Assembly (NCBI GenBank): GCA_002189035.1
Contig: NEEC01000002.1
Location: 5,541,001 to 5,605,000 of the forward strand
Direction: 5' to 3'
DNA from: Utricularia gibba
Taxonomy: Eukaryota > Streptophyta > Magnoliopsida > Lamiales > Lentibulariaceae
DNA: 64,000 nt
Part shown: positions 37,403 through 49,529 of the stretch, in pieces
Layout of the letters: each line of letters begins with the position of its first letter
Position numbering within the stretch: the stretch's first letter is position 1
Translations under genes and position numbers: made by a program
The notes under the pieces: generated by a model
Told to the model about the DNA's origin: nothing
The model's database searches: none
Seen by the model: only the letters and a program-made list of their open reading frames with translations

Positions 37403-39210
37403 TTGATCGCACCAAAAAGTCTTTTAATAAAAAAAAGACACCGATTTAATACTCTAAAATCGAATCCCATTGAAGAGCTAATTTTCAACGACAACATTGT
37501 AATATATGTTATGACCATGGCAAAGGGTTCCACATCTAATTTTTTACACCACATTAGAAATAAACATCTTGATAGGGGTGTTTCTACTTTAATACAATCA
37601 AATCGAATGTGGTTGGGAATAGTATTACTGAGCATTCAAATTTGATGTTAATGTTTGTCAAGTTGATTACGTACTTACCATGATTGCTAATGAGAAACCA
37701 TTTTCTAATGTAGAAAATCATTTATAAGAAATTTTTAACCAACTCTCATGCAACCTCATTTTGTGCCAATTTCTAGAAGGAAAGTTTTTAGGATAACATT
37801 TTAACAATTTGAGGAAAAAAAGCTTATCTAGTTTCTTCATTTTAATCTATGTGATATAAATTTAGATTGACAAGTGATGGGTGACATGGTATTAATGATG
37901 AGGATTATATTGTTGTAACTATTCATTGGATAAATTATAAATTGAATATGCATAAAAGGATATTCGAGTTTAAACCTAGGGATTCTCCTCATACAAGTGT
38001 ACATATTGCTGAGTTTATTGTTGTTATCTACCTTGAGTATTCGATTCTTAATCATATTTTTAATATTAATCTAGATAATGCTTCAAAAAATGCTACTGCA
38101 ATTACAGCAAAAAAGTCTTCCATGAACCCTATTTTGATTGGTTGATTTTTTAGATCCAAATGTATTTGTCGTATTATGAATATATATGTTCAAGGTACTT
38201 TATCCATAAATGATATTGACACTACTTTGTGCCATGTGCATAAAATCATTCATCAATTGAAATCTTCTAATACTAAAAGAACTTATTTCAAATGCATTTG
38301 TGAGCTGAAAAACATGTCATATAGAGCTTTAAAAGGTGATTCAGCAACTAGATAGAATTCAACTTTTAAAATGCTACAAGTTTTATTTCTCATAAAAATG
38401 TTATTTCATTGTTTTTGAAAATGCATGGTAATATGAATATTCAAATAGATGATTCCATGTATGTTAAACTCAAAATTCTTATAGAGTTTTTATTTATGTT
38501 TATAAGTATACGCTAATTTTTAGTGGAGTTTACTATCCCCCGTCCCATTTATTATCTGCTCTTGTTTCTATTGCTCTTTATTTATAAAGTATTTTTGAAA
38601 TTGATGTTCTTGTAGATGTTGCCAAAACCATGATTTAGTTTTTAAAGTAATATGAAACTATTCCTAATTTGTTTCTTGTAGTCAATATGCTTGATCCTAT
38701 TGTAAAAAACGGATGGATTGCAGACTGGTTTAAAGGTTTTTTGTAATTGCTTTGTTTCACTCAATCTACTTGGTTTTTTACCTGATGCTAAAGACATGTA
38801 TGATTCTACTTTAAATGCTTTAATATTGTATGAATTATATGAAAATGAATATGATACTTCAAAACAACAACAACAACAGGGGATGAAACTATTTTACAAC
38901 CTTCCGTTGATGATTATTATTCAATGGTTTTAGCTTCTCGTAGCATTAATAAAAAGACTAGTAAGATTGCATTATACAATGCAATGCATCAGTTTCAACG
39001 TAAAGAAGATAGATTTGATATTTTAGATTGGTGGAAGACACAAGCTTCCATTTATCCAACTTTGGCACAAGTTACAAATCTGTGCTTGCACCACCTGCTT
39101 CTACAGTTGAATGAGAGTGCTTTCACTTTGGGTGGCAGAGTCCTTACCGAAGAGATCAAACTTGGCAGCCACCACTTTGAAAGCTTGTATTTGCTTTGTT
39201 GAGAATGATA
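37403..39210 (+). pseudogene. hAT transposase relic, nested, opposite orientation
   Basis: Multiple frameshifted segments read as a plus-strand hAT transposase. HHIRNKHL (about 37545-37570) fits the end of a BED finger, then IANEKPFSNVENHL at about 37690, YPPSHLLSALVSIA-like at 38530-38580, and at the end DILDWWKTQASIYPTLAQV (39020-39080) followed by LGGRVLTEE (39125-39152), the hAT dimerisation signature. Stops occur throughout. It lies between two halves of a minus-strand hAT, consistent with insertion of one element into another. Confidence 0.75.
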
Positions 39211-39529
39211 GAGATAACAAGAAAGATGAATGAAATTCTGCATCTGAGACTGATTGATTTGTTTCATTCCTTTGTATGCCTTTTTATTTTTGTTGTTGTA
39301 TTCTTTGTATACTTTTATTGAAGACCATATTATTAACTTCTTAATAGCTACGAAATTTGGTTACATGTGCTATGAAATGTTTCAAAAATTTAAATTGTAC
39401 CAGTTACATGTGCAGGTCCGATCCCGATTACTGGTCAACCCGGGACAACTCGTAGTTGGGATGAGTGAACCTCCTTGACCCATCGACTCGTACCAGCAGG
39501 ACTGAGTCGTGACCTGTCCGGGTCAGACC

Positions 39530-40110
39530 CATGCCCATGCCTACTTTGCTCACATCTTCCAAAATATTCATCAAATGTTTTTTCTCCTTTCATAACTATT
39601 AACACATTTTTTTCAAAGTCTCTTGAGATTTTTCATATCTCATCATATGATTAAATCCTTCTTCTTCCATAGATATAAAGTGATGATCACGCATTACAAT
39701 CCAATCTCCTATAATCTCCTTCATCTTTCCCTCATCATACTATAAAAAGTGAATTGCCTAGATCTCCATCTGAAACAATCTTTAGTGTTGTTTACTTAAA
39801 TCTATCAAATTATCTTTTTTTTCAATGCCTCACAACTTTCAATGTGTCTTCTCAAGTTCATGTAGGATTACCGTTGCTTTTTTTGAAAAACTTGTCACAA
39901 TGTATACATTGATTTTTAAAAGATTGTCTATAGGATCAACCGAATTTCTAAAAATTTTTCACACATCAGATTTCTTTGATCTCTTTGCAACTTAATCGTC
40001 ATCTAAATCTTCAATATGTTCTTCTATATTTGCATCTTTTGTACCGGTTTCTAATTGTTCATGGATTACTTCATCATTAATAACATCAAAATCCATGAGT
40101 AACTTATGCA
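39530..40110 (-). pseudogene. hAT transposase, N-terminal BED zinc-finger relic
   Basis: Reading on the minus strand, MDFDVINDEVIHEQLETGT starts at about 40095; the next block, in a shifted frame, reads CIHCDKFFKKSNGNPT, which fits a BED zinc finger (C-x2-C then the aromatic/NG turn). Further on, EKTFDEYFGRCEQ appears at about 39540-39580. Several stops break it. The homologous continuation seems displaced to 36000-36680. Confidence 0.65.
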
Positions 40111-40730
40111 CCATATCCTTAAATTTGATTAAAAAAAAAAGAGCACGAAACAAATTGATTCCCACACAAATTCATTAAAACATAGAATTTGAAGAAAAAA
40201 AAAAGTAAAACAAGCATCACAATTTTGAATACTTACTGGTTTGAGTATAGGATTTAAGTTTAAAATTTCAATGAATAAAAGACTCAAAAAGTCTTCCGAT
40301 AATCAAGTGCAAACTAAGAAACAAAAAGTAGCTCAACGGTCTAGTCTAATTAATAGGAAGAATAAAAGTTTATTGGGATTTGGAATTGTAAATTGTCACA
40401 TCAAAAAGAAATATTAACATATTTTTATCATATATTCATTTTCAATAACTTAATATATATGATTGATATTCACTTTTATATTATTAGATCATTTTTAAAT
40501 ATAGGAATTAAATGAATGTCTTAAACAATAAAATACTATAATATATTTATGGTATAATTTACTCTTTCATAGTAAATATATTTGTTTGATAGTATTTTAA
40601 TTAATTTTATATCATTAAAATTTTTTTATAAAAAAGCTCGTGTGCCGACTCGAGAACCTCGTTAGTAGTCGTCAGTATAAAATATATTGATGTTTATTCG
40701 AGCTAAGCTAGACTCGTTAGTAGTCCTAAT

Positions 40731-42254
40731 TTAAATTCAATTTTCTTTCATTTCATTGCATTATTTCTACTATGATCAAAGTTTTTGTTCCTCAAGTTTA
40801 TGCATGATTCTTATGTTGTAATTAATTTCACGTTTGTTGTAGAAAAATGAAATCTCTTCCAGTTTAATAGTAAACAATTGTTAATAACTCTAATAAGGAG
40901 AGTATTAATAATCAAAACCAACCAATTCAAGTAGTAGGCGTAGTTGGACACCACCAGAACTGAAGTCTTCTGTTGTCTCTTACAAATAAAGCATATTGCT
41001 TGGATGGAATAACGAGAATGGTTTTCGTTCTGGTTATTAAATTGTAATTTAAGATAATTAAAAATATTACTTACTAAATTAGATATACATGTCAACACTC
41101 ATGTTATGTCAATGTATCACAATTGAGAAAAAAACAAATACTACAAATTGTTTTAGATCTTGAGAAAATCAAGAACAAGTTAGAATAGCTCTACTTATAT
41201 GATAGCTGTCATATCCGAATAGTGGACAAAAATTGCATAGGTGATATTTATTCTAGTTGCTATGTTATTTTTTATTTTGAATCATATTTTGTTTTAATTT
41301 TGTTGTTATGTTATATTCATCCGAAACTTGAAAGATTATATTTAAAACAATGACTATTATATCCATAATGGAAAAAAGATTTTTGATAGAGATCTTGCAA
41401 CATGGGAATTCGAAACTAATACACAATTCTGAAAAGAGATGGTTTATACAATGTTATACAGTGTTATACAGTGATCAAGTCAGAGATGGTTGATCACTGG
41501 CTTGCTGATGGCTTCGTGATACCTGTAGTGATGTAATCCAGATTTATAATCAATGGTGTTATTGACATTTTTATAATAAATGTTTTATGTTAATAGTATC
41601 AAATCATAATTATAATATTAATCACAAATTTTTGTCGAGTGTTACCATGTTCCTGCCAATATGAAATGTGATATCTAGTAGGGTTTATAAGATTTGTAAG
41701 AGAAAAGAAAAAGAAAAATGTGCAAAAAGTAATACTAAAAGTTTACAATCTGTCGGGTCATTTATTTTTTTAAATAAATATTTAATCTTAATAACAAAAA
41801 TAATATGTTTATTCTTTACCAAAAGCCATATATTTATAAAAAAACAATCAATACACTCTAAGTGCATTACCGCGATTATTTCGAAAACAAATGTGTTGAT
41901 TTTTGTTCCAAAATATATTTTTAACATAAACATTTCTTACATAGCTTGCACTCAATAGAATTCCAGTAAATTCATCTAATAAACAATGTTAGAATATCTC
42001 ATCAACCGACAATCGTCATGATTCAATGTTTAATAACATATTTAATAGTTTTTATAGAGAAAATAAAAGCTATTGTGTTATTGAAGTTATTTTAACTTGT
42101 TATTATATTTATTCCAAAAATTTACTCATTTCATAAATGAGATCCATATTAATCACTGATTGTCAACGACCTCATACATTTTATCAATCAACTCGATATA
42201 AATCATTCATGCCAGCAGAATAAATGAAACAATACGAGAATAAATGAATGAAAC
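40731..42254. other. AT-rich intergenic sequence
   Basis: No gene recognised. A perfect 10-bp inverted repeat, CAGTGATCAA / TTGATCACTG with an 11-base spacer, lies at 41469-41499, preceded by a small direct repeat (GTTATACAGTGTTATACAGTG). The remainder is AT-rich, with low-complexity open frames on both strands around 41670-41960. Confidence 0.45.
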
Positions 42255-42520
42255 AATACCACAAATTATATATTTTGTTTTATGAAATTACATATTTTTT
42301 GTATATTTACATGATACCTTAATTTTTATTTTTCATTTATAAAATACCACATTTTAATTAAATTATAATTACTATTTAAATTCTAACTATTATATAATAA
42401 TAATAACCTACTTTAAATTAATATTGAATTCCTAATTTAGCATAATTATAAAATATTTATTAATTCACTTTTTTAAAAAAATTATTGAATTGACTACCTA
42501 ATTTAACAAGCAGGGCAGAG
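42255..42520 (+). repeat. Left inverted repeat of the Mutator-like block
   Basis: This 266-bp segment is matched on the opposite strand by 52438-52700. The alignment is continuous by eye with few differences: AATACCACAAATTATATATT, ATTTATAAAATACCACATTT, TTCTAACTATTATATAATAA, ACTTTAAATTAATATTGAAT and ATTTAACAAGCAGGGC all have inverted counterparts. It is best read as a terminal or subterminal inverted repeat of the MULE that lies between the two copies; two unrelated MITEs in opposite orientation remain possible. Confidence 0.75.
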
Positions 42521-43810
42521 GGTCTTTTTGAGAACTAATCATCCTCTCATTGACACATTTGAAAAATAACCATCCTTTTTTTCTTATTTAAAAACTAACC
42601 ATACTTTTTAATTTATTAAATATTAATCATTATATATTCATTTTTTAATTAAATAAATAACAATGCATGTATTTTTTTTAATTAATTTCTACTTACATAT
42701 ATAAATAGTATAATATAATTATTTTTAATTTTTAAAATATAAATGATTATATTTTTAACATTTATTCAATGTTCAATACATCTATGAGGAATAAATTTAT
42801 TTTGTATAAAAAAATAAAAATATGTATTTATTAATTAGTATAATATAATAAATAAAGAATAAGTGTTAAATTTATACTTTGGAGTAGTTTTTATTTAGTA
42901 AAAAACATTGATTTCATATTTCATTTGAAAATTAGTTTAGTTATGTTAGATTGCTTTATTTTAAATTACCCTATCTTTTCAGTTTTTACAATATGTTATT
43001 ATATAATTAATTTAAATATTATTTTTTAATATAATAAGATATTTTTATACCAACATATTTTCATTATCAAAAAATCGTTTTCTTTTATTAATAATCTTCT
43101 GCTCAGTATATCTATTATATATGCAACATATAAAATCAAATGCTTTTTAAAAAATTCGAAATAACACAAATTTTAAAAAAAAAATTTTATTTACAATTTG
43201 ACTTGAATGGTTTTGTAAAATGAATAAATAAAATATAAAAAGTTATATGCAATATATTTAAAAACTAAATACTTTCATTTAATTCATAAGTTTTATTACT
43301 TCATAACAAAAATGATTATTGTTATTGGTAAATAAAAATATATAACATATCTAAAAATATCTACAATTATGATTATCATTTACAATATATAATTTTCATA
43401 TAATAAATTAAATTTTAATGAACATAAGCATGAATGCTTATAAAGAAAAAATAATTTATTATAAAATTACAATATTTCGAGTTAAAATATGATAAATAAA
43501 ATATATTATCAATTTTTCTTAAACATGTGATTTCATTTGTTTCTCATAATCAATATTAAATATGAGTAATCTATTTTTTTACTTAAATTTTTAGTAAAAA
43601 TAGATAATTTGATGTAACAATTTTTTTATAATCATAAATAAATTAAAATAATGAAAATAAAATTAATTCAAGTATGAAAAATGATTAAAACATAAAGTAT
43701 AAATGATGTAATACGAATAATAGTATTCAAAAAATCAAAATGGATGTCTAGTTTTTAAAAAATAGCAGCAATTAATACATATAACGCTCAATAATGCTTT
43801 TATAGATTTA
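42521..43810. other. AT-rich sequence inside the Mutator-like block
   Basis: About 1.3 kb of very AT-rich sequence with no recognised coding segment. It lies between the left inverted repeat and the stop codon of the FCP1-like gene. Confidence 0.4.
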
Positions 43811-44900
43811 TCAATGTGGATCAGTCTCATCAATTGGCTTCTGACTGAACCAAAATTCGATGACGTAACTTCCCACATCATCCACATCTAGACACCCTGA
43901 AATAACAAATGAAATATATTGTAGAGGTCAAGAAAATTGTTCATACCTTCAGTGCAATTCCATGAGATGGGAAATATTGCATTGTTAACCTAGAAAAATT
44001 GCATTAAAGAGATTTATAGAATAAAATTAAGAATAAAGAAATTTAATAAACAATTAAAAGTCACTAACTGGGTTTAAAATTGATTTATACGGAGAGTCAT
44101 CCAATAGCAATTTGTTGGTAGAGTTGTATTTGACTTCAAATACTTCATTTTCCCAAATATACCGTAGAGGTTTAAACTTCATGGTATCAAATGCATTATC
44201 GATCCACCTCTCCGAAGTGATTATGCAATTGTTTTGATCCCATAAAAACACCAAATTCTCCTTGATATTATTTCTAAAAATGTACTCTACCAAAGCTTAA
44301 CTATATCGCTATCATCAAAAATACTATTAGTAATTGAACAAAAATAAATCAATTTAATTGCATAATACAATATTTAAAAAATGACTTACATTCCCCTAGA
44401 TGACCATATTCCTACATCAAAATTTGTCATACACCACTCTAAAAAAGATCTAGAATATGGTTTTAAATACATTGAAAACAAAAATGGTTAATCTTATATG
44501 TAATTTCAAAAAATGAAACAAATAAATATATTAACCTCCTTGTCCCTTAATCATAATTGGAGGTACATTATTTCTATAATATATGACATCGGCTAGTACC
44601 CCACAAATGTCTAAAACAAGTAACTTCCGGAACATCATGGAAAAATAGCTAGGTTGCGCAATCAAGCTTCCAGTTCTTTCTTTATAATTACAAAGAGTAC
44701 TAGTCAATTTCTCTATCTCTGATTGTGGCTCCAATAACTCCAATTGTACCCTTTGTAACTACAAATAAAATAGTAAATATGAGAAGAAAATATGTAATTT
44801 ATATAAATCATTTAAAAATAAGTAACATACATACCATTTCAACTAAAGTGTCAACATGTGTGAAAGATGAAGTATCATAAGGCTATTGAACGTCTCATGG
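43811..44900 (-). pseudogene. FCP1/HAD-like phosphatase-type gene, probably broken
   Basis: Minus-strand segments read as a plant HAD-superfamily protein with an FCP1-homology domain: KLLVLDICGVLADV (44640-44600; the usual second motif-I Asp is absent), SFLEWCMTNFDVGIWSSRG (about 44435-44380), LVFLWDQNNC and NKLLLDDSPYKSILNP (44250-44069). The last three exons splice cleanly: to 44069, 43989-43947, and 43896-43811 ending SQKPIDETDPH and TGA. The first exon seems to run 44758-44536. Near 44296 one base appears to be missing: VEYIFRNN cannot be joined in frame to the preceding GIWSS block through any acceptor I see. It lies within a Mutator-like block, so it may be captured host sequence. Confidence 0.65.
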
Positions 44901-45199
44901 CACATTTTCGATATTCAGAATTTCTAGAGATTGTTATTGTCTAGATGCATTCCTTTTAGTGCCATACCAAATACGTCTAGTACTTCGAGTTTTCATAAAT
45001 GGTGGCTAAACTTCTGACCATTTCAATTGTTTACTGTGAATCAAGATAATCAAAGAAACTCTTGACGCTTCATCTAATTCATTGACACCTTCATAAAAAT
45101 AATCATGGTAATTTAACTAATATAAATCAATCAAATTATAAACAATTAACCGAAAATTAAAAAATATACTAAAATAGATTAAATTATAACACTACTATA

Positions 45200-45700
45200 A
45201 TTAAAACATATCTTCAGCAATTCCAACCGAATCGAGGTCTCCAATTATTCCTGTACTAATTCGAATTTGTGTACTCATTCGTGGTATCACCCATATGAAA
45301 CTCGACCACCATGCACCATAATATATTTGTAATCCTTCAACAATAATAGAAAAATCTTGCTTGCAAGTGATAGAAAACCGGTTTGAATTTGTAACTCGCT
45401 TGCAAAGAATTAGACTGAAGAATGCACTTACTGAACACGGAAATCCATATGACTCACAAATATAACCGAAGCCCAATATATTTGCAATTGATGGTGGTGT
45501 CGCATATGCCAAGTGGAAGCTTCAATTTTCGTAGCACTTTTACCACGAAAGGATGAATCGGAAATCATAGACCACATCGAAAATGTTCTGTACAAACAAA
45601 AAATCCTCCATTTCCGATTCTTTCAAGAGCTAAATCCGTGATTTCTTCACCATCAATTTTATCCACTGTTGCGTATCGTTTTCTCAACAAATTTTAAATA
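45200..45700 (-). pseudogene. Fragment of a plant transposon gag-like domain (Transposase_28 type)
   Basis: Across two frames on the minus strand the sequence reads GFFVCTEHFRCGL, then FPIHPFVVKVLRKLKLPLG, then IANILGFGYICESYGFPCSV, SAFFSLILCKRV and WWSSFIWV. The order of a hydrophobic FPLHPF block, a short loop, GF..LCE..G and FF is that of the putative gypsy-type transposon domain found in plant retroelement and transposon polyproteins. Frame changes break it. The assignment comes from motif order only. Confidence 0.45.
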
Positions 45701-46965
45701 TTTAAAACGTAAAACATTAAAAAGTGTAGTACGAGTAATGATCACAGGGAGTTGTTTTCGTGAAAAGTGTTTTGTAAGAAACTTTTAGAAAATGTCACGG
45801 TTTTGTAAAAGGGGGTTTGTGAAGTACATAAATAAAAGTTTCAATCTAAGTAATGGCCTGGACTACGGGACACAGTTACTGGGAATAAGATTTTATCTCC
45901 TTCCTTTGTCTATCCTCGCCTCGGTTTTCTTTGATTTCTTCCGAATAGCTGGTTATAGGAGAAAGGAATAGCTTACTCTTCCTTACACTCTGATTGACAA
46001 GGAGGCACGGGAATAGCCTCATTTGACTCCCCTTTGGACTATTAGGAAGACAAGAGGATTGCCTTCGATTGCCTTCATAACCGAATTGCGCGCGTGTGCC
46101 CAGCTGTTGCCAATGGCCAATGGCAAGTAAGAGGTCACAACCTGTTCACTGTCGCGGTACCTAGGCCACAAACAATCCGCTACTTCCCTCGAACCGATAG
46201 GGTTGGAGTTGGTGCTTTTCACTTTGATCTTCACCAAAATCCGCAGGGAGTGGCCTGCTACTCACGGACCTTGAGTAAGAGTCGTTACACAAAGATTGCA
46301 ACAATATGCGTGGAAGTATGCAGAATCCGAATTGAATTCAGCGAAGAACCGAGTATATTACTCAAGACTTGGAAGTAAATTTCATCTACTCCCAGAAACT
46401 AAAGAGTTTTAGCCACAAAGGCCCGTGGAAAAAGAAACGTAAATGAAAGCTAAGTGTTCTTCCTCCTTGAAGAGGAGGAGAAACCTAAAAGTTCTAAGTA
46501 CAAGAGAAATTGTTCAAAAGTCCGAAACTAAGTAATCCAAATGGCTTTTATATGACTCCCCACGTGCAAAAACTCCTTTGTGTCCCCTTCCCATCATTCC
46601 TTCTATCTTGCATGCACCAGCAGCTTTCCTTTGCGTGCAAGTTAGCGTCCAATTATTGCTGCAGACTCTGACATGCCGTAAGTAAGGGGCCTTGACCAGT
46701 TTCAGTCTTCCGCCCACAATTGTTCCAAGTTGCGTACAAGGCACGAAAAGTTAGACTCTGACCACCTGAAATACTCCTGCAACACTCAACAACAGTCTCC
46801 TGACATGTCTCGGTCAAAGTGTGAGAAAAAAGACATAAAATATATACAAAATAGGAAAATAGAAATTTTCCAATAAAAATGAAATAATTAATAATAAGAC
46901 TCCAAATTGGGCGACTTAGCACTAGATTAACACTTAATAATAGCTAATAAATAACTAGAAAAAAT
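45701..46965. other. Unassigned, less AT-rich sequence
   Basis: From about 45850 to 46800 the composition rises to near-balanced G+C, unlike both flanks. No protein motif is recognised on either strand; frames of 70-90 codons (46019-46237 minus, 46094-46378 plus) overlap each other and look accidental. It could be organelle-derived DNA or the interior of another transposon. A database comparison would settle this. Confidence 0.3.
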
Positions 46966-46972
46966 GATTTTT

Positions 46973-47320
46973 AGGCACTGCAACCACGAGATGCAATGCT
47001 TGGAAATCATATGTAACCAAATGAAAAAAATATTTCCAGACATTGCATCGCGTTCTATCAATGTCTGGAAACTTCAAGGCACTGCAACCATGCGATGCAG
47101 TGCCTGGAAATAATATGTAACCAAATTAAAAAAAAAAATTTCCAGACATTGCATCGTGTGCTAGCAGTGTACAGAATTTTCAGACACTAATAATAAACAA
47201 AGTAGTGCCTAGAATGACATTTTTTTTGCAATTTTTGGAATGACATTATTTTTAATTAATTAAACATGTATTACTAATGTCTACTTTCCAAGCACTGTTA
47301 ACACACGAAGCAGTGCTGGG
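46973..47320. repeat. String of short hairpin repeats (CACTG...CAGTG theme)
   Basis: Six consecutive inverted repeats with 9-13 base spacers: 46973-47002 (imperfect), 47036-47068 (CCAGACATTG / CAATGTCTGG, perfect), 47078-47104 (GGCACTGCA / TGCAGTGCC, perfect), 47142-47172 (degraded), 47181-47212 (CAGACACTA / TAGTGCCTAG, near) and 47288-47320 (CCAAGCACTG / CAGTGCTGGG, near). The first four form two tandem units of about 105 bases that share ATATGTAACCAAAT between hairpins. Non-coding. Confidence 0.85.
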
Positions 47321-48129
47321 AATCCAGAAACGCCTTTGTGTGTTAGCCGTGTGTGGATTTCAGGTAATACTCACTTGTCTTCAGTATAGGATTTAAATGG
47401 AATTGGTGACAACCCTGTGGAATAAAATATTAATTAGATTGAAAATTCCTAAATAATAGTAATAACTAATTTTATAGAGCTTACCATTTGCGTATGAGAA
47501 CAAAGATATCTCTCTATCAATCAAATACCGCAATCGCACGTTTGATCTCGAACATTGACTCTATATATTCGCATGGAATGATGTCCCCAAGATTGTACCT
47601 CACATGTTTGCATGTTCACATTATATGATATGCATTTAAACATTGTTAATTAATTCGATGTTTCTTGATACTTCACGTGGATTTTGTGTCCCAAGGGAAC
47701 ACCTTTTTTCTGCCTTGATAGTGCCTTTGATCTATAACGTCACGTGTCTTTTCGAAGGTCACCTACAAAGTTATGGTAACATCAAAATTTATTCAATAAT
47801 GAAACTAAATTGCAACTCGTATAACTTTTGCAAGTGCGGTTGGAGGTAAACGTCTTGCTGATCGTAAAACGTTATTCATACACTCAACGTGATTTATAGT
47901 CATGAGTGTGTGTCTATATTTTAAGAAAACATGTTAGCTAAAGTAAGTAAAACAAACAACAAAAACGTTTTATCGATGTCCACCATCATAAAGCAATATC
48001 CACTTTTCTTTGGGTATTCTTTCTAAATAGTGACAGACATCAATCGAATGTCTTGCTATCTCGCTCATAGCCATATTGAAATCAGTTTCGGTTCTAGCAT
48101 AGGAAACTCTTTTGATCTATTGTTCCAAA

Positions 48130-48600
48130 CCTTTTGATTTCGAATGAACATGCTTGTTATGGGTGAAAATTGGTTGAGTGGACCGGGTTGATTTTTCGGT
48201 TATGGAGGTGACTGGAAAGGCCACTTTCGTATATTTTTTTCGTGATCTGTTTGGTTTGACTGGGTGAAATGAATCCAGGCCGATATTTCTAACGTGGAAA
48301 CCGTCGTAAGACGGAAAAATCACGGAGCTATTGGAGCTCGCCGGAGAAGATTTTCTTACTAGCGGGATGTGGTGATGGAAAGTACAAATGGGAGGCTTTG
48401 GATCCAACCCCTTCTCCGTTATAATTTCTTCTACTTATGGGGGAGACCGGCCCGACTGAATCATGAGTTTTGTAGATGTCGGCTACCTTTCTGCACTTGT
48501 GCTATAATCTTGCTTTTCAGACAATCGCTGTCCATTCTGCCATGACTCAGTTACTCTTCAGACTGAGCCATACTGCCCTTGTCAGATCTTCTGACATATC
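48130..48600 (+). repeat. Dispersed repeat, copy 2, inserted in the MULE relic
   Basis: Related to 13590-14150 by ordered blocks (TAACGTGGAAACCGTCG, AGACGGAAAAATCACGGAG, GCCGGAGAAGATTTTC, GCTTTTCAGACA, CTTGTCAGATCTTCTGACAT). The transposase reading frame stops before it at about 48610 and resumes after it at about 48110, so it looks like an insertion, with loss of some transposase sequence. Confidence 0.6.
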
Positions 48601-49529
48601 ATCCGATTTATATCCTATCAATGCGACATACAATTTCTTTTGATATGGAAGTTGCACCATCGATGTATGCCATAGGGAGGGCTAAAGTGCTTGTAATTAT
48701 CATAAGCGCCAATAATCCTATAAGCACGATCAGAGATAATACATACATTTTTCCTTTGATAAATAAAATGATTGGCGAGATTACAAAAGAAAAATTCTCA
48801 ATCCTCAGGTTATTCTCCATATGCGAATGCATAGGTGACGGGAAAGACACAGTTACTAGCATCAATAGCAACACAAACCAACAACTTGTAGTTGTATCAT
48901 CCGTATAGGTGAGTCGCATCAACACAAAGCACGGATCGATAATATTGAAATCCTTCAATAGCAAACCTGAAAGCCCAAAACACATTTCGGAACACCTTCT
49001 TCCCATCTAGATCACGACTATGATGCCATATTACAATTGTGCCTAAGTTTTGAGTGCGAAGCTCTCTTAGATATCGCGGTAGCTCAATAGTAGAAGTTTC
49101 CCATGTTCCATAACGAATCTCAAAGGCTCTGGTTATATAAGCCCATGCCTATCAATAGGATATCTCATAATGCCATTACTGCTTTACATAGGCTTGCACA
49201 AACTTAACATCTATCTTTTCATTCAGAAGTGCAACTAAACGTGGTGCAATGAACTTGATTGTAAGATTAACATTGGATGTCACAAGATCAACTGTGACAT
49301 CGCATGTATGCGGTTCTACAAGCTTCGAGATCTTTCAAGTGTTAGATCGTGTCTGAAATCCTGCCCAGAGATAGAATGGATAATTAGAAGCTTTTTCTTT
49401 CATCTGACGACAAATGCAAGCATATGTCCTTTTATCACTTGTCACCATGCAGGTCTCTCGATGTGCTATAGAAGTATTGTAGAGAGCAACTGCATCAATA
49501 ATTGTTTGTTTATCTAAAAAAAAGCATCC

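Larger units (their letters stand above)
35280..40730 (-). mobile_element. Probable hAT element remnant with GAGCTCG-rich ends
   Basis: Near 35290-35360 (ACGAGCTGG, CCCGAGCTCAAAATTTTTTA) and, inverted, near 40620-40725 (TTTTATAAAAAAGCTCG, GACTCGAGAACCTCG) there are GAGCTCG-type subterminal words. Between them lie minus-strand hAT fragments at both sides, N-terminal at 39530-40110 and C-terminal at 36000-36680. A plus-strand hAT relic (37403-39210) sits in the middle, suggesting a nested insertion. Exact termini and an 8-bp target duplication were not established. Confidence 0.5.

Noticed and set aside
46973-47320. Possible CRISPR-like array of hairpin repeats
   Set aside because: Repeats differ from unit to unit, spacers are not unique sequences of constant size, and the context is a plant transposon.
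48608-49006. 132-residue minus-strand frame
   Set aside because: The neighbouring frame on the same strand carries the MULE transposase motifs; this one is a shadow.
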